A program made the position numbers and the translations under genes. This document shows positions 27,958 to 37,114 of a stretch of DNA of 64,000 nt, piece by piece (within the stretch, counting starts at the first letter, position 1; each line of letters opens with the position of its first letter). The notes beneath the pieces are model-generated. The model saw nothing but the letters and a program-made list of their open reading frames with translations, was not told the DNA's origin and made no database searches. Source of the stretch: Streptomyces smyrnaeus (lineage in GTDB: Bacteria; Actinomycetota; Actinomycetes; Streptomycetales; Streptomycetaceae); contig NZ_JAFFZM010000009.1 in the NCBI RefSeq assembly GCF_017676345.1, positions 186,001 to 250,000 on the forward strand, read 5' to 3'.

Positions 27958-29486
27958 CGACGAGCGAGACTTCTCAGCCGTCGGCCGCCACCCCACTGCT
28001 GGACCTGCAGGCGCTGGCGGTGGCGGTGCGCAGACGCCGCCGCCTGTGGTGCTCCTTGGCGCTGCTGGGGCTGCTGGTCGGTGTGGCGGTGGCGGTCCTG
28101 CTGCCGCCCCCGCCGACCGCGGTGACCAAGGTGCTGGTCACGCACCAGGAGGACCAGCCGAACGACACCGGGACGCTGATCCGCACCGATGTCGAGCTGC
28201 TGGGGACCACGCGGATCGCCGAAAAGGCCCTGCGGTCCCTCGACTCCCGGCAGACCCCGGAGGACTTCCTCCAGGAGTACCGGGCCACCGGCGTGACCAA
28301 CAACCTGCTGCGGATCGAAGTGACAGGTGACAGCGACGCGGAAGCGGTGGCCCGGGCCGGGGCGCTGGCCGATGCCTTCGTCGCGGACCATGTGCGACGC
28401 ATGCGGCAGACCGCGAAAGCCGAGTCCAAGGCGCTGCTCGACCAGCGTGACCGTATGCGGGACGAACTCGCCGAGGTCAACAAGGCGATCGGAGGCCGGT
28501 CGTCGGCCGATAGGGACCCGAAGGCCTCGGCGCGCATCGAGTCGCTCTTCGCCCGCCGGGCCGAGCTCAACTCGCGGATCGCCGAGTTCGACCAGCGCGC
28601 CGCGGAGGCGCGCACCGGCACGCCCCGGATCATCGCCGGAACGCAGATCGTGGACGTCCCCCGCGCGGTGCGGCACTCCCTGCCCGGGGCCGCCGCCACC
28701 AACGCCGCAATCGGGCTCCTCCTCGGACTCGTCCTCGGGCTGGTGGTGGCCGCGGTCGGCGCGGTGGTGGCCGACCGTCCCGTGCTGCGCCGGGAGATCG
28801 CGGCGAACCTGGGCGCCTCGGTCATCGCGGAGCTGCCCGGCGCGGCCCTGCGGCCGGGCAGGCTGTGGCGGCTTCGGCGGACCCGGGCGGCACGGACAAG
28901 GCTCACCGCGACCCTGGCCCGTACCGTGCGCGGCTCCGCGGAACCGCTGTCGCTGCTGGAGCTGGGCTGTGCGCGCAGCACCAGCGTGCTCGCCCTGGAT
29001 GTCGCCGGGGAACTGACGCCGGAGCTGCCGGTGGTGATCGTCGACGGTCTGCCCGGTACGCAGCTCGCACACCGCCGCCGGCAGCCGGGAGCCCCGGCCG
29101 TGGTCAGCGGCGACCGAGCCGACGCCGGGCCGCCTCAGGAGCGCCGGCTCGGCGTCGGCTCGGTCGCGCCCGGCACGGCGTGGGCCGACCTCCGGCACCT
29201 CGGCACCCGGACCGTACTCGTCGTGCGTGCCGGGCACGGCAGCGCCGCATGGCTGCACACCGTGGCGCGGCACCTGGCGGACCAGCGCATTCCGGTGATC
29301 GGTGTGGTGCTGATCGACCCCGATCCGCGTGACCGCAGCGACGGCGCGCTGTGGGACGGGCCGACCACCGCGCTGCGCGGTCGGAGCGAGCGGTCGGCCG
29401 GGCACAACGGCGCGGACCGTCGGCAGCCGGAGCGGCTGACGATGTGGGCCGCAGGGGCTCCGGACAACGACCAGGAGGCGCGGTAG
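27954..29486 (+). CDS. Wzz-like chain-length/co-polymerase membrane protein 2
   Basis: 510 residues, second of the tandem. First helix at about residues 32-50, just after RRRRRLW; extracytoplasmic part 55-245 with coiled-coil potential (KALLDQRDRMRDELAEVNKA); second helix about 246-270 followed by a C-terminal region of 240 residues with no Walker A and an arginine-rich end. It is only distantly like the first copy, so they are probably two subunits rather than a recent duplication. GTG 27954 overlaps the previous stop by 4 nt (GTGA). Confidence 0.8.
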   Translation: MTTSETSQPSAATPLLDLQALAVAVRRRRRLWCSLALLGLLVGVAVAVLLPPPPTAVTKVLVTHQEDQPNDTGTLIRTDVELLGTTRIAEKALRSLDSRQTPEDFLQEYRATGVTNNLLRIEVTGDSDAEAVARAGALADAFVADHVRRMRQTAKAESKALLDQRDRMRDELAEVNKAIGGRSSADRDPKASARIESLFARRAELNSRIAEFDQRAAEARTGTPRIIAGTQIVDVPRAVRHSLPGAAATNAAIGLLLGLVLGLVVAAVGAVVADRPVLRREIAANLGASVIAELPGAALRPGRLWRLRRTRAARTRLTATLARTVRGSAEPLSLLELGCARSTSVLALDVAGELTPELPVVIVDGLPGTQLAHRRRQPGAPAVVSGDRADAGPPQERRLGVGSVAPGTAWADLRHLGTRTVLVVRAGHGSAAWLHTVARHLADQRIPVIGVVLIDPDPRDRSDGALWDGPTTALRGRSERSAGHNGADRRQPERLTMWAAGAPDNDQEAR

Positions 29487-29489
29487 GAC

Positions 29490-31415
29490 ATGTGTGGCAT
29501 CGCAGGCGCGTACCGATGGCCGGACGGGAAGGTCGTGGCCGACCGGCTCACCGACACCCTCGCCCATCGCGGTCCGGACGGTGCGGGCCGCTACAGCCAC
29601 TCCGCCGACTACGGCGAAGTGCACCTCGGGCACCGCCGGCTGGCCGTCGTCGACCTGTCCGGGACCGGCGCCCAGCCGATGGCCTCGGGCGGCCTCGTCC
29701 TGACGTACAACGGTGAGCTGTACAACGCGCCCGAGCTGCGTGCCGAACTGGCAGCCGCCGGGGTGCGCTTCCGCGGGACCTCCGACACCGAAGTGCTGCT
29801 GGAGGCCTGGCGGCGCTGGGGCGTGGACTGCCTGCCCCGACTGCGCGGCATGTTCGCCTTCGGGATCTTCGACGAGCGTACCGGTGAACTGGTGCTCGCC
29901 CGCGACCAGCTCGGCATCAAGCCGCTGTTCCTGCTCCGGCGCGGCGAGGGCCTGGTGTTCGCCTCCGAGCTCAAGGCGCTCGCCGCCGTGACCGGCGGGT
30001 CGCTGCAGGTGGACCACGCGGCGCTGGTGGCCTCACTGCTGTACTACTGGGTGCCGGACTCGCGGTGCGCGTTCCGCGAAGCGGAGAAGCTGCCGCCGGG
30101 AAGCTGGCTGCGGTGCCGGTCCGACGGCCGGGTGGAGCGCGGCCGGTTCTGGAACCTCAAGGACGTCGCCGCCGAGGGCCGGGAGCGGGCCCGGGCCGGC
30201 GAGCGGCCGGACATCGCTGCCCTGGTCGAGGAGTCGACCCGGCGTCACCTGCTCTCCGACGTACCCGTGGCGACCTTCCTGTCCGGGGGGCTGGACTCCA
30301 GCTATCTGACCGCGCTGGCGGCCCGCCACCAACCCGGGATCTCCGCCTACACCATCGGATTCCGTGCCGAGGACGCCAAGTTCGAGGCGATGCCGGACGA
30401 TCTGCGCCATGCCCGGCGGGTGGCCGAGCAGTTCGGCGTCGACCTGAAGGAGATCGAGATCGCTCCGAACGTGCTCGATCTGCTGCCGCGGATGACGTAC
30501 CACCTGGACGAGCCGATCGGCGACCCCGCCGCGATCAACACGTATCTGATCTGCTCGGCCGCCCGGGAGGCCGGGGTCAAGGTGATGCTCTCGGGGATGG
30601 GTGCCGACGAGCTGTTCGCCGGGTACCGCAAGCACCTGGCCAACCTGCTGGCGCTGCGCTACCAGCGCATCCCGCGGCCGCTGCGGCGCGGCCTGTCCCA
30701 GGCCGTGGACCGGCTGCCGGTCGCCACGGCCCGCCGGGGGTACCGGTCGGTGCGCTTCGCGAAGCGGTTCCTCTCCTTCGCCGAGCTGCCGGAGGAGACC
30801 GCGTTCCGGCGCAGCTACACCATGTACGACCGGGGCGAGCTGCTCGCCCTGGTCGATCCGGACCTGGCCGGGTCGGTGGATGACGTGCTGGCCGAGCATG
30901 CGGACATCTATCAGGACAATGCCCTCGATGATCCTGCCGACTTCGTCAACCGCATGTGTCTGGGCGACGCCCGGATGTTCCTGCCGGGCCTGAACCTCGC
31001 GTACACAGACCGCTCCAGCATGGCCGCCTCGACCGAGGTGCGGGTGCCCTATGTGGACGTCGAGGTGGTCGAGGCGGCGTTCGCGGTGCCCGGCGAGCGC
31101 AAGATCGTCGGACGGCAGGGCAAGGCCGTCCTCAAGGAGGCGGCCTCCTCGGTCCTGCCCCGGGAGATCGTGTACCGGCCCAAGGGGCTGTTCAGCGCCC
31201 CGCTGCGGGCGTGGATGAGCCGGGATCTGGCGCCGCTGGTGCGCGAGGTGGTGAACGACGGCGAGCTCGTCCGCTCCGGGTTCCTGCGCCGCGACGCGCT
31301 GGCGCGGCTCGTCGCCGAGGACGCGGCCGGGCAGCGGGACTACTCCAAGCATCTGTGGCATGTGCTGACCCTCGAGTACTGGTATCGCGGCGCGACTTCT
31401 GGGGAGTTCGGGTGA
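29490..31415 (+). CDS. asnB: AsnB-type glutamine-dependent amidotransferase
   Basis: 641 residues. N-terminal glutaminase with Cys2 as nucleophile (MCGIAGAYRW) and RGPDGAG; C-terminal synthase domain with the PP-loop SGGLDSSYL (about residues 264-272). Family length and motifs are complete. Inside a polysaccharide locus such an enzyme more likely amidates a carboxyl of a uronic acid or other acidic sugar than makes asparagine; related AsnB-like genes are known in O-antigen loci with uronamides. It would use the product of the AlgD-like dehydrogenase. It has a 3-nt gap to the gene before and a 4-nt overlap after. Confidence 0.88.
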   Translation: MCGIAGAYRWPDGKVVADRLTDTLAHRGPDGAGRYSHSADYGEVHLGHRRLAVVDLSGTGAQPMASGGLVLTYNGELYNAPELRAELAAAGVRFRGTSDTEVLLEAWRRWGVDCLPRLRGMFAFGIFDERTGELVLARDQLGIKPLFLLRRGEGLVFASELKALAAVTGGSLQVDHAALVASLLYYWVPDSRCAFREAEKLPPGSWLRCRSDGRVERGRFWNLKDVAAEGRERARAGERPDIAALVEESTRRHLLSDVPVATFLSGGLDSSYLTALAARHQPGISAYTIGFRAEDAKFEAMPDDLRHARRVAEQFGVDLKEIEIAPNVLDLLPRMTYHLDEPIGDPAAINTYLICSAAREAGVKVMLSGMGADELFAGYRKHLANLLALRYQRIPRPLRRGLSQAVDRLPVATARRGYRSVRFAKRFLSFAELPEETAFRRSYTMYDRGELLALVDPDLAGSVDDVLAEHADIYQDNALDDPADFVNRMCLGDARMFLPGLNLAYTDRSSMAASTEVRVPYVDVEVVEAAFAVPGERKIVGRQGKAVLKEAASSVLPREIVYRPKGLFSAPLRAWMSRDLAPLVREVVNDGELVRSGFLRRDALARLVAEDAAGQRDYSKHLWHVLTLEYWYRGATSGEFG

Positions 31416-33589
31416 AACAGGTAGTGCAGAACTACAAGAGCGGTGAACTGGCGCTGCTCGATGTGCCGGTGCCGGGATGCAAGCCGGGCGGTGTGCTGGT
31501 CCGCAGCGCCTACTCGCTGATCTCCACCGGCACCGAGCTGATGAAGGTCTCCGAGGCCGGCATGTCGATGGTGGGCAAGGCCCGCTCCCGCCCGGACCAG
31601 GTGGCCAAGGTCGTGCAGAGCGTGGCCACCAACGGAGTGCCCGCCACCTACCGCAAGGTGATGGGCAAGCTGGACTCCTACACGCCGCTGGGCTACTCGC
31701 TGTGCGGGGTGGTCGAGCAGGTCGGCACCGGGATCGAGGATGTGAAGGTCGGCGACTTCGTGGCCTGCGCCGGCAACGAGCACGCGCTGCACGCCGAGTT
31801 GAACTGGGTGCCCGAGAACCTCTACACCCCGGTGCCGGACGGACTCGCGCCGCGGCACGCGGCCTTCGGCACCGTCGGGTCGATCGCGTTGCAGGGCGTC
31901 CGCCGGGGCGAGCCGCAGCTCGGCGACGTGGCGCTGGTCATCGGTCTCGGGCTGATCGGGCAGTTGGTGGTGCAGCTGCTGGCCGCCTCGGGTGTCCGCG
32001 TCGTCGGGGTCGATCCCGACCCGGTGCGCTGCGAGCTCGCCGAGCGCCTGGGCGCCGCGGCCTGCGGCGACCCCTCGTCCGCGGCCGTGGAGGCCGCCGT
32101 CGCCGAACTCACCGGCGGCCTGGGCGTGGACCACGTCTACCTGGCCGCCGGCGGCGCCGACAACCAGCCCGTCGAGCTGGCCGCCCGAATGAGCCGGGAC
32201 CGGGGCCGGGTCGTCGACATCGGCAAGTGCCGCCTGGACCTGCCGTGGAACGCGTACTACGAGAAGGAGCTCGACGTCCGCTTCTCCCGCAGCTACGGCC
32301 CCGGCCGCTACGACCCGGAGTACGAGCTGGAAGGGCGGGACTACCCGATCGGCTATGTGCGCTGGACCGAGCGCCGCAACCTGGCGTGCTTCCTCGATCT
32401 CCTGGCACGGGGCAGCGTCGACGTGGATCCCCTGGTCTCCCACATCGCCGCCTTCGACGACGCCGTCGAGACGTACCAGCGACTGAAGGACGGCGATCTG
32501 AAGGCGGTGGCTGTGCTGTTCAGCTATCCCGAACAGACGGCGGAGGCGGCAGCCCCGGCGGTTGCCGTGCCCCCGGTGAAGGTGAAGCCGACTCCGGCCC
32601 GGCCCGCCAGGACGCCGGTGCGCCTCGCGTTCGTCGGCGCGGGGAACTACGCGACGTCGATGCTGCTGCCGCACCTGGCACAGCGTGACGGTGTGGAGCT
32701 GTCGGCAGTCGTCACCACGACGGCGCTGTCGGCGGCCAACGCGCAGCGGAAGTTCGGCTTCGGCCGGGCGACCACCGATCTGGACGCCGTGCTCGGCGAC
32801 CCCTCCATCGACGCCGTGTTCGTGGTCACCCGGCACAGCTCGCACGCCGAACTGACCCGAAGGGCACTGCTGGCCGGAAAGGCGGTGTTCGTGGAGAAGC
32901 CGTTGGCGCTCACCGAGGACGAACTGGCCGGAGTGCTCGCGGCAGTCGAGGAGTCCGGCAACGACCGGCTGCAGGTGGGCTTCAACCGCCGGTTCGCGCC
33001 GCTGCTGCAGGAGGCAGGAAAGCGGTTCGGCGCCCGGACCGGACCGGCGAGCGTCCGCTACCTGGTCAACGCGGGCCGGCTGGAGCACGGCAGCTGGTAC
33101 CTCCAACAGGGCACCGAGGGTTCGCGGTTCGCCGGCGAGGGCGGGCACTTCATCGACACGGTGAGCTGGCTGCTCGGGGCCGACCCGATATCGGTGTACG
33201 CGCGTGCCACGCCCGGCAACGAGGACCTGCACCTCGTGCTGGGCTATCCGGACGGGTCCACCGCCACCGTCAGCTACGTCACGACCGGCCCGGCCGGCTT
33301 CCCCAAGGAGACGCTGGACCTGGTCGCGGACGGCCGTGCGCTGCGGCTCGACGACTTCGTCCGGGCCGCCGTGTACGACGGCCGCCGCGGGCGGTGGGTG
33401 AGTTCGCGGCTGCCCAAGGCCCGGGACAAGGGCCAGAACGCCGAGCTGGCCGCGTTCGTCAAGGCCGTGCGCACCGGCGGGCCGATGCCGGTGCCGCTCC
33501 AGTCGCTGGTCGCCACCACGGCGGCCACTCTCGCCGTGCGGACCGCCCTGGCCGGCGGCGCTCCGGTGACGTTGGCGGGGGCGCGATGA
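31412..33589 (+). CDS. Bi-domain oxidoreductase: alcohol dehydrogenase plus Gfo/Idh/MocA
   Basis: 725 residues with two complete enzyme domains. Residues 1-355 form a medium-chain dehydrogenase with a Rossmann motif (ALVIGLGLIGQLVVQLLAAS). After an Ala/Pro linker at about 370-400, residues 405-725 form a Gfo/Idh/MocA oxidoreductase (LAFVGAGNYATSMLLPHLAQ, VFVEKPLALTEDEL, VGFNRRFAPLL). Such fusions are found in bacterial surface-polysaccharide loci, usually next to heparinase-like genes as here. The reaction is not established; two linked redox steps on a sugar is the obvious guess. GTG 31412 overlaps asnB by 4 nt. Confidence 0.88.
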   Translation: MKQVVQNYKSGELALLDVPVPGCKPGGVLVRSAYSLISTGTELMKVSEAGMSMVGKARSRPDQVAKVVQSVATNGVPATYRKVMGKLDSYTPLGYSLCGVVEQVGTGIEDVKVGDFVACAGNEHALHAELNWVPENLYTPVPDGLAPRHAAFGTVGSIALQGVRRGEPQLGDVALVIGLGLIGQLVVQLLAASGVRVVGVDPDPVRCELAERLGAAACGDPSSAAVEAAVAELTGGLGVDHVYLAAGGADNQPVELAARMSRDRGRVVDIGKCRLDLPWNAYYEKELDVRFSRSYGPGRYDPEYELEGRDYPIGYVRWTERRNLACFLDLLARGSVDVDPLVSHIAAFDDAVETYQRLKDGDLKAVAVLFSYPEQTAEAAAPAVAVPPVKVKPTPARPARTPVRLAFVGAGNYATSMLLPHLAQRDGVELSAVVTTTALSAANAQRKFGFGRATTDLDAVLGDPSIDAVFVVTRHSSHAELTRRALLAGKAVFVEKPLALTEDELAGVLAAVEESGNDRLQVGFNRRFAPLLQEAGKRFGARTGPASVRYLVNAGRLEHGSWYLQQGTEGSRFAGEGGHFIDTVSWLLGADPISVYARATPGNEDLHLVLGYPDGSTATVSYVTTGPAGFPKETLDLVADGRALRLDDFVRAAVYDGRRGRWVSSRLPKARDKGQNAELAAFVKAVRTGGPMPVPLQSLVATTAATLAVRTALAGGAPVTLAGAR

Positions 33590-35580
33590 CTGTGAGCTCG
33601 GGAAGTCCGGGCTGGTACCTGCGGCGGCTGTCCCGGATGGGGCCGCGCGAGGTCGGCGGCCGGGTGGGCGACGCGGTGCGCAGACGGCGGTGGCGGTCGG
33701 CACCGCCGCGCTGCCCGAGCGTGACCGGCGCCCGGTTCACCGCGCCACTGCCCGCCGGGACGCTCACCGCAGTGCCACCGGACGCCGCGAAACGGCTCAT
33801 CGCCGAGGCGGACCGGCTGATGGACGGACACGCCGAGTACTTCGGGGTGGCCCGCGACGACGTGGCCGACCCGGACTGGCGGTACGACCCGAGGACCGGG
33901 CGCCGGGCCCCGTGGGGCCACGCCTTCGACGTGCCGTACCGGAACGAGGAAGCGGTCGGGGACATCAAACAGATCTGGGAGCTGTCCCGGCACCAGTACC
34001 TCACCCAGCTCGCCGTCGCCTACGCGCTCACCGGGAACGAGCGGTACGCGGAGCGGGTGTCCGAGCATCTGCGCTCGTGGTGGGCGGCCAACCCCCCGCT
34101 GCGGGGCGTGCACTGGACCAGCGGCATCGAGCTGGGCATCCGGCTGCTGTCCTGGGTGTGGATCCGCCGGCTGCTCGACGGCTGGCCGGGCGCGGCCGGG
34201 CTGTTCGAGGACAACCCGGTGGCACTGAACCAGATCTGGCACCACCAGCGCTGGCTGGCCGCCTTCCCCAGCCGGGGCTCCTCGGCGAACAACCACATCG
34301 TCGCCGAGGCCGCCGGGCGGTTCGCCGCGGCCTGCGCGTTCGCATGGTTCCCCTCCTCGGCGCGCTGGCGGGCCGACGCGCTGCGGTCGCTGGAGCGGCA
34401 CCTGCGCGGCAACACCTTCGCCTCCGGCCTCAACCGCGAGCTGGCCACCGAGTACCACGGGCTCGTGCTGGAGCTGGGCTGGGCAGCGGTGGCCGAGGCG
34501 GACGCCGCGGGTGTGCCGCTCCCCGCGTCGATCCGGCTGGTGCTGCTGCGGATGACCGACGCGCTCGCGGCCGTCGTGGACAGCCGTCTGCGGCCGCCGC
34601 GCCAGGGGGACGCGGACGACGGGCACGGTCTGGTCGTGGACGGCGCGGGCACCGATCGCTGGGCTTCGCTGCTGGCCACCGGGGAGGCCGTCTTCGGCCG
34701 GCTCGCCTGGTGGCCGGCGGTGACCGGCACCGATGTGCGCACCCCGCTGCTGGCCGCGCTCGTCCAGCCGTACCCGAAAGGTGACACCGCACCGGCCGCC
34801 ACCCGCCCGAAGAGCCGACCGGCCCACTTCGCCGACGCGGGGCTCACCATCCTGCGCGGCCCGGGAGAGATCTGGTGCCGCTGCGACGGTGGTCCGCACG
34901 GATTCCTGGCCATCGCCGCGCACGCCCACGCCGACGCGCTGTCCGTGGAGGTCCGGCACGACGGGGTCGACGTGCTCGCCGATCCGGGTACGTACTGCTA
35001 CCACGGGCAGCCCGAGTGGCGGCAGTACTTCCGCTCGACCCTCGGCCACAACACCCTGCAGTTGGACGGCGGGGACCAGTCGGTCTCCGGCGGCCCGTTC
35101 CTGTGGACCCGGCATGCCCGCAGCCGCGTGCTGGTCGCGGACGCCTCCGGTGGGGGAGTGGCCCGCTGGTGTGCCGAGCACGACGGTTACCGGCGCTCCG
35201 TGCACCGCCGCCGGGTGGAGCTGACCGCCGCGACCCAGCAGCTGCGGGTGGTCGACGAGATCCGCGGCCCGCACGGCCCGCGCCGGGCCGTGCGCCTGGC
35301 GTTCCACCTCGGCCCCGCGATCACCGTGGACCTGGTGGGGAACCGGGCTCAGCTGCGCTGGAGGCGGGACGGCGAGGACCGCTCCGCCGTGCTCGACCTT
35401 CCCGAGCAGCTGTCCTGGCAGGCGCATCGCGGCGAGACCGACCCGCCGCTGGGCTGGTACTCCGCGGGCTTCGGGCGCAAGGAACCCACCACGACCCTGG
35501 TCGGCACCGGCTCGGCCGGCGGCGCCGTGCCGTCCAGGGAGCTCGTCACCGTCCTCGGGTTCCGCGGCCAGGGAGGATGA
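33586..35580 (+). CDS. Heparinase II/III-like (alginate-lyase-type) protein
   Basis: 664 residues. Residues 60-400 are a helical (alpha/alpha) toroid with GIELGIRLLSWVWIRRLLDG and the conserved NNHIVAEAAG and EYHGLVLELGW motifs; from about 415 a beta-sandwich with HAHADALSVEV and ADPGTYCYHG completes the heparinase II/III fold. Such enzymes cleave uronic-acid polysaccharides by beta-elimination. No signal peptide is seen, so if it is a lyase it would act on cytoplasmic or membrane-exposed material, or be exported without an obvious signal. It may trim or edit the polymer. ATG 33586 overlaps the previous gene by 4 nt. Confidence 0.87.
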   Translation: MTVSSGSPGWYLRRLSRMGPREVGGRVGDAVRRRRWRSAPPRCPSVTGARFTAPLPAGTLTAVPPDAAKRLIAEADRLMDGHAEYFGVARDDVADPDWRYDPRTGRRAPWGHAFDVPYRNEEAVGDIKQIWELSRHQYLTQLAVAYALTGNERYAERVSEHLRSWWAANPPLRGVHWTSGIELGIRLLSWVWIRRLLDGWPGAAGLFEDNPVALNQIWHHQRWLAAFPSRGSSANNHIVAEAAGRFAAACAFAWFPSSARWRADALRSLERHLRGNTFASGLNRELATEYHGLVLELGWAAVAEADAAGVPLPASIRLVLLRMTDALAAVVDSRLRPPRQGDADDGHGLVVDGAGTDRWASLLATGEAVFGRLAWWPAVTGTDVRTPLLAALVQPYPKGDTAPAATRPKSRPAHFADAGLTILRGPGEIWCRCDGGPHGFLAIAAHAHADALSVEVRHDGVDVLADPGTYCYHGQPEWRQYFRSTLGHNTLQLDGGDQSVSGGPFLWTRHARSRVLVADASGGGVARWCAEHDGYRRSVHRRRVELTAATQQLRVVDEIRGPHGPRRAVRLAFHLGPAITVDLVGNRAQLRWRRDGEDRSAVLDLPEQLSWQAHRGETDPPLGWYSAGFGRKEPTTTLVGTGSAGGAVPSRELVTVLGFRGQGG

Positions 35581-37113
35581 GTGGGGATCAACTGGCGGAA
35601 CCGCGTGGTGCCGGAGGCGGCGTCGGCGCTGGCCCTGCTGGCGGCGACCGGCTGCGTGAGCACGCCGGACGGCCCGACCGGGCCGACCGCCGCGCCCTCC
35701 ACGTCCCCGGCCCGGTCCGTGGCCCGGGTGTGCGCCGACCCTGCGGCAGGACCGGCGAAGGCGCCGGCGGGCGCGGTGCCGGTCGACCCCGCGGTCGTGG
35801 GTGATCTGGCAGCGAAGACCCGGAGCAACCCCGCGAACACCACGTTCTGGCTTCGGCCGGGCAAGCACAGGCTGGATCCGGGCCGCCACGCCCAGGTCGT
35901 GCCGAAGAAGGGGAACAGCTATCTCGGCGCGCCGGGCGCGGTGCTCGACGGCCGGAAGAAGAACCAGTACGCCTTCGGAGGCAGCGCCCGCGACGTCACC
36001 CTCCGCCATCTGACCGTGCAGGGTTTCGTCGCGCCGCACGACGAGGGCGTGGTCAACCACGACTCGGCCGACGGATGGGTGATCGAGCACGCCAAGATCC
36101 AGTACAACTCCGGCGCCGGGCTGATGGCCGGTGCCCGCCAGCGGGTCCGCGCCAACTGCCTGCGCGGCAACGGGCAGTACGGCATGAACGCGTACAAGGC
36201 GTCCGGCCGTATCACCGGCCTGGTGGTCGAGGGCAACGAGATCGTCGGCAACAACACCGGCGACTGGGAGCGGCGGCGGAAGGGCTGCGGCTGCACCGGA
36301 GGCGTCAAGTTCTGGGCCGTCGACGGCGCCGACGTACGCGGCAACTGGGTGCACGACAACCGCGGAGCCGGATTGTGGGCGGACACCAACAACAACGACT
36401 TCCGCATCGAGGACAACGTGCTGGAGGCCAACGACGGCGCCGCGCTGATCTATGAGACCAGCTACAACGCGGTCATCCGGAAGAACACGATCCGGCGGAA
36501 CAACTGGGTCGAGGGCCGCAGATACGCCGACCGCGACGACAACTTCCCGTTCGCGACCGTCTATCTGTCCGAGGCCGGCGGTGAACCGCGGATCCGAGCC
36601 CGCACGGACAAGATCGAGATCTACCGGAACGTGCTGGAGAACAACTGGAACGGGATCACCCTGTGGGAGAACGCCGACCGGTTCTGCAACAGCCCGGCCA
36701 ACACCTCCACCGGGGACTGCACCTTGCTGGTACGGGACGCCGACCGCTGCGCGCGGCCGCAGATCGCCACCGCACCGCTGTACGCCGACTGCCGGTGGAA
36801 GACCCAGCGGGTGGACATCCACGACAACCGCTTCGTGCTGGACACCTCCGTGGTCGGGTGCACGGTCAAGTGCGACCGGATGGCGGTGCTGGCCAACTAC
36901 GGCACCTATCCGGACTGGTCGCCGTACCAGGGCGAACGAGTCGCCGAGGCGATCACCCACAAGCAGCGCAACCGCTGGCACGACAACGTCTACCTCGGCC
37001 CGTGGAACTTCGTCGCCCACGACCCGAGCCGGGTGCTCGACTCCGGGCAGTGGCAGGGCACGCCCTACCAGCAGGACGAGGGCAGCACCTTCCAGCCACA
37101 GGACGGTGGTTGA
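35581..37113 (+). CDS. Right-handed beta-helix lipoprotein
   Basis: 510 residues. N-terminal signal with lipobox LAATGC (Cys25), so it is anchored outside the cell. The body is a parallel beta-helix: repeated turns with N-rich ladders such as VEGNEIVGNNTGDWE, ADTNNNDFRIEDNVLEANDG and FVLDTSVVGC. It resembles polysaccharide lyases and mannuronan C-5 epimerases in fold, but I see no diagnostic catalytic triad. With the heparinase-like gene before it, it may modify or degrade polymer outside the membrane. It begins at GTG 35581 directly after the previous stop. Confidence 0.8.
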   Translation: MGINWRNRVVPEAASALALLAATGCVSTPDGPTGPTAAPSTSPARSVARVCADPAAGPAKAPAGAVPVDPAVVGDLAAKTRSNPANTTFWLRPGKHRLDPGRHAQVVPKKGNSYLGAPGAVLDGRKKNQYAFGGSARDVTLRHLTVQGFVAPHDEGVVNHDSADGWVIEHAKIQYNSGAGLMAGARQRVRANCLRGNGQYGMNAYKASGRITGLVVEGNEIVGNNTGDWERRRKGCGCTGGVKFWAVDGADVRGNWVHDNRGAGLWADTNNNDFRIEDNVLEANDGAALIYETSYNAVIRKNTIRRNNWVEGRRYADRDDNFPFATVYLSEAGGEPRIRARTDKIEIYRNVLENNWNGITLWENADRFCNSPANTSTGDCTLLVRDADRCARPQIATAPLYADCRWKTQRVDIHDNRFVLDTSVVGCTVKCDRMAVLANYGTYPDWSPYQGERVAEAITHKQRNRWHDNVYLGPWNFVAHDPSRVLDSGQWQGTPYQQDEGSTFQPQDGG

Positions 37114-37114
37114 G

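Noticed and set aside
27657..30017. A long open frame antisense to the second Wzz-like gene and the start of asnB.
   Set aside because: Shadow of well-supported sense genes; no recognisable protein features.
29490..31415. The idea that asnB is the cell's housekeeping asparagine synthetase.
   Set aside because: Possible, but its fixed position inside the glycan operon favours sugar amidation; kept as an alternative only.
31340..33703. A 787-codon open frame antisense to the bi-domain oxidoreductase.
   Set aside because: The sense strand encodes two intact enzyme domains; the antisense translation is Arg/His/Gly-rich and domain-free.
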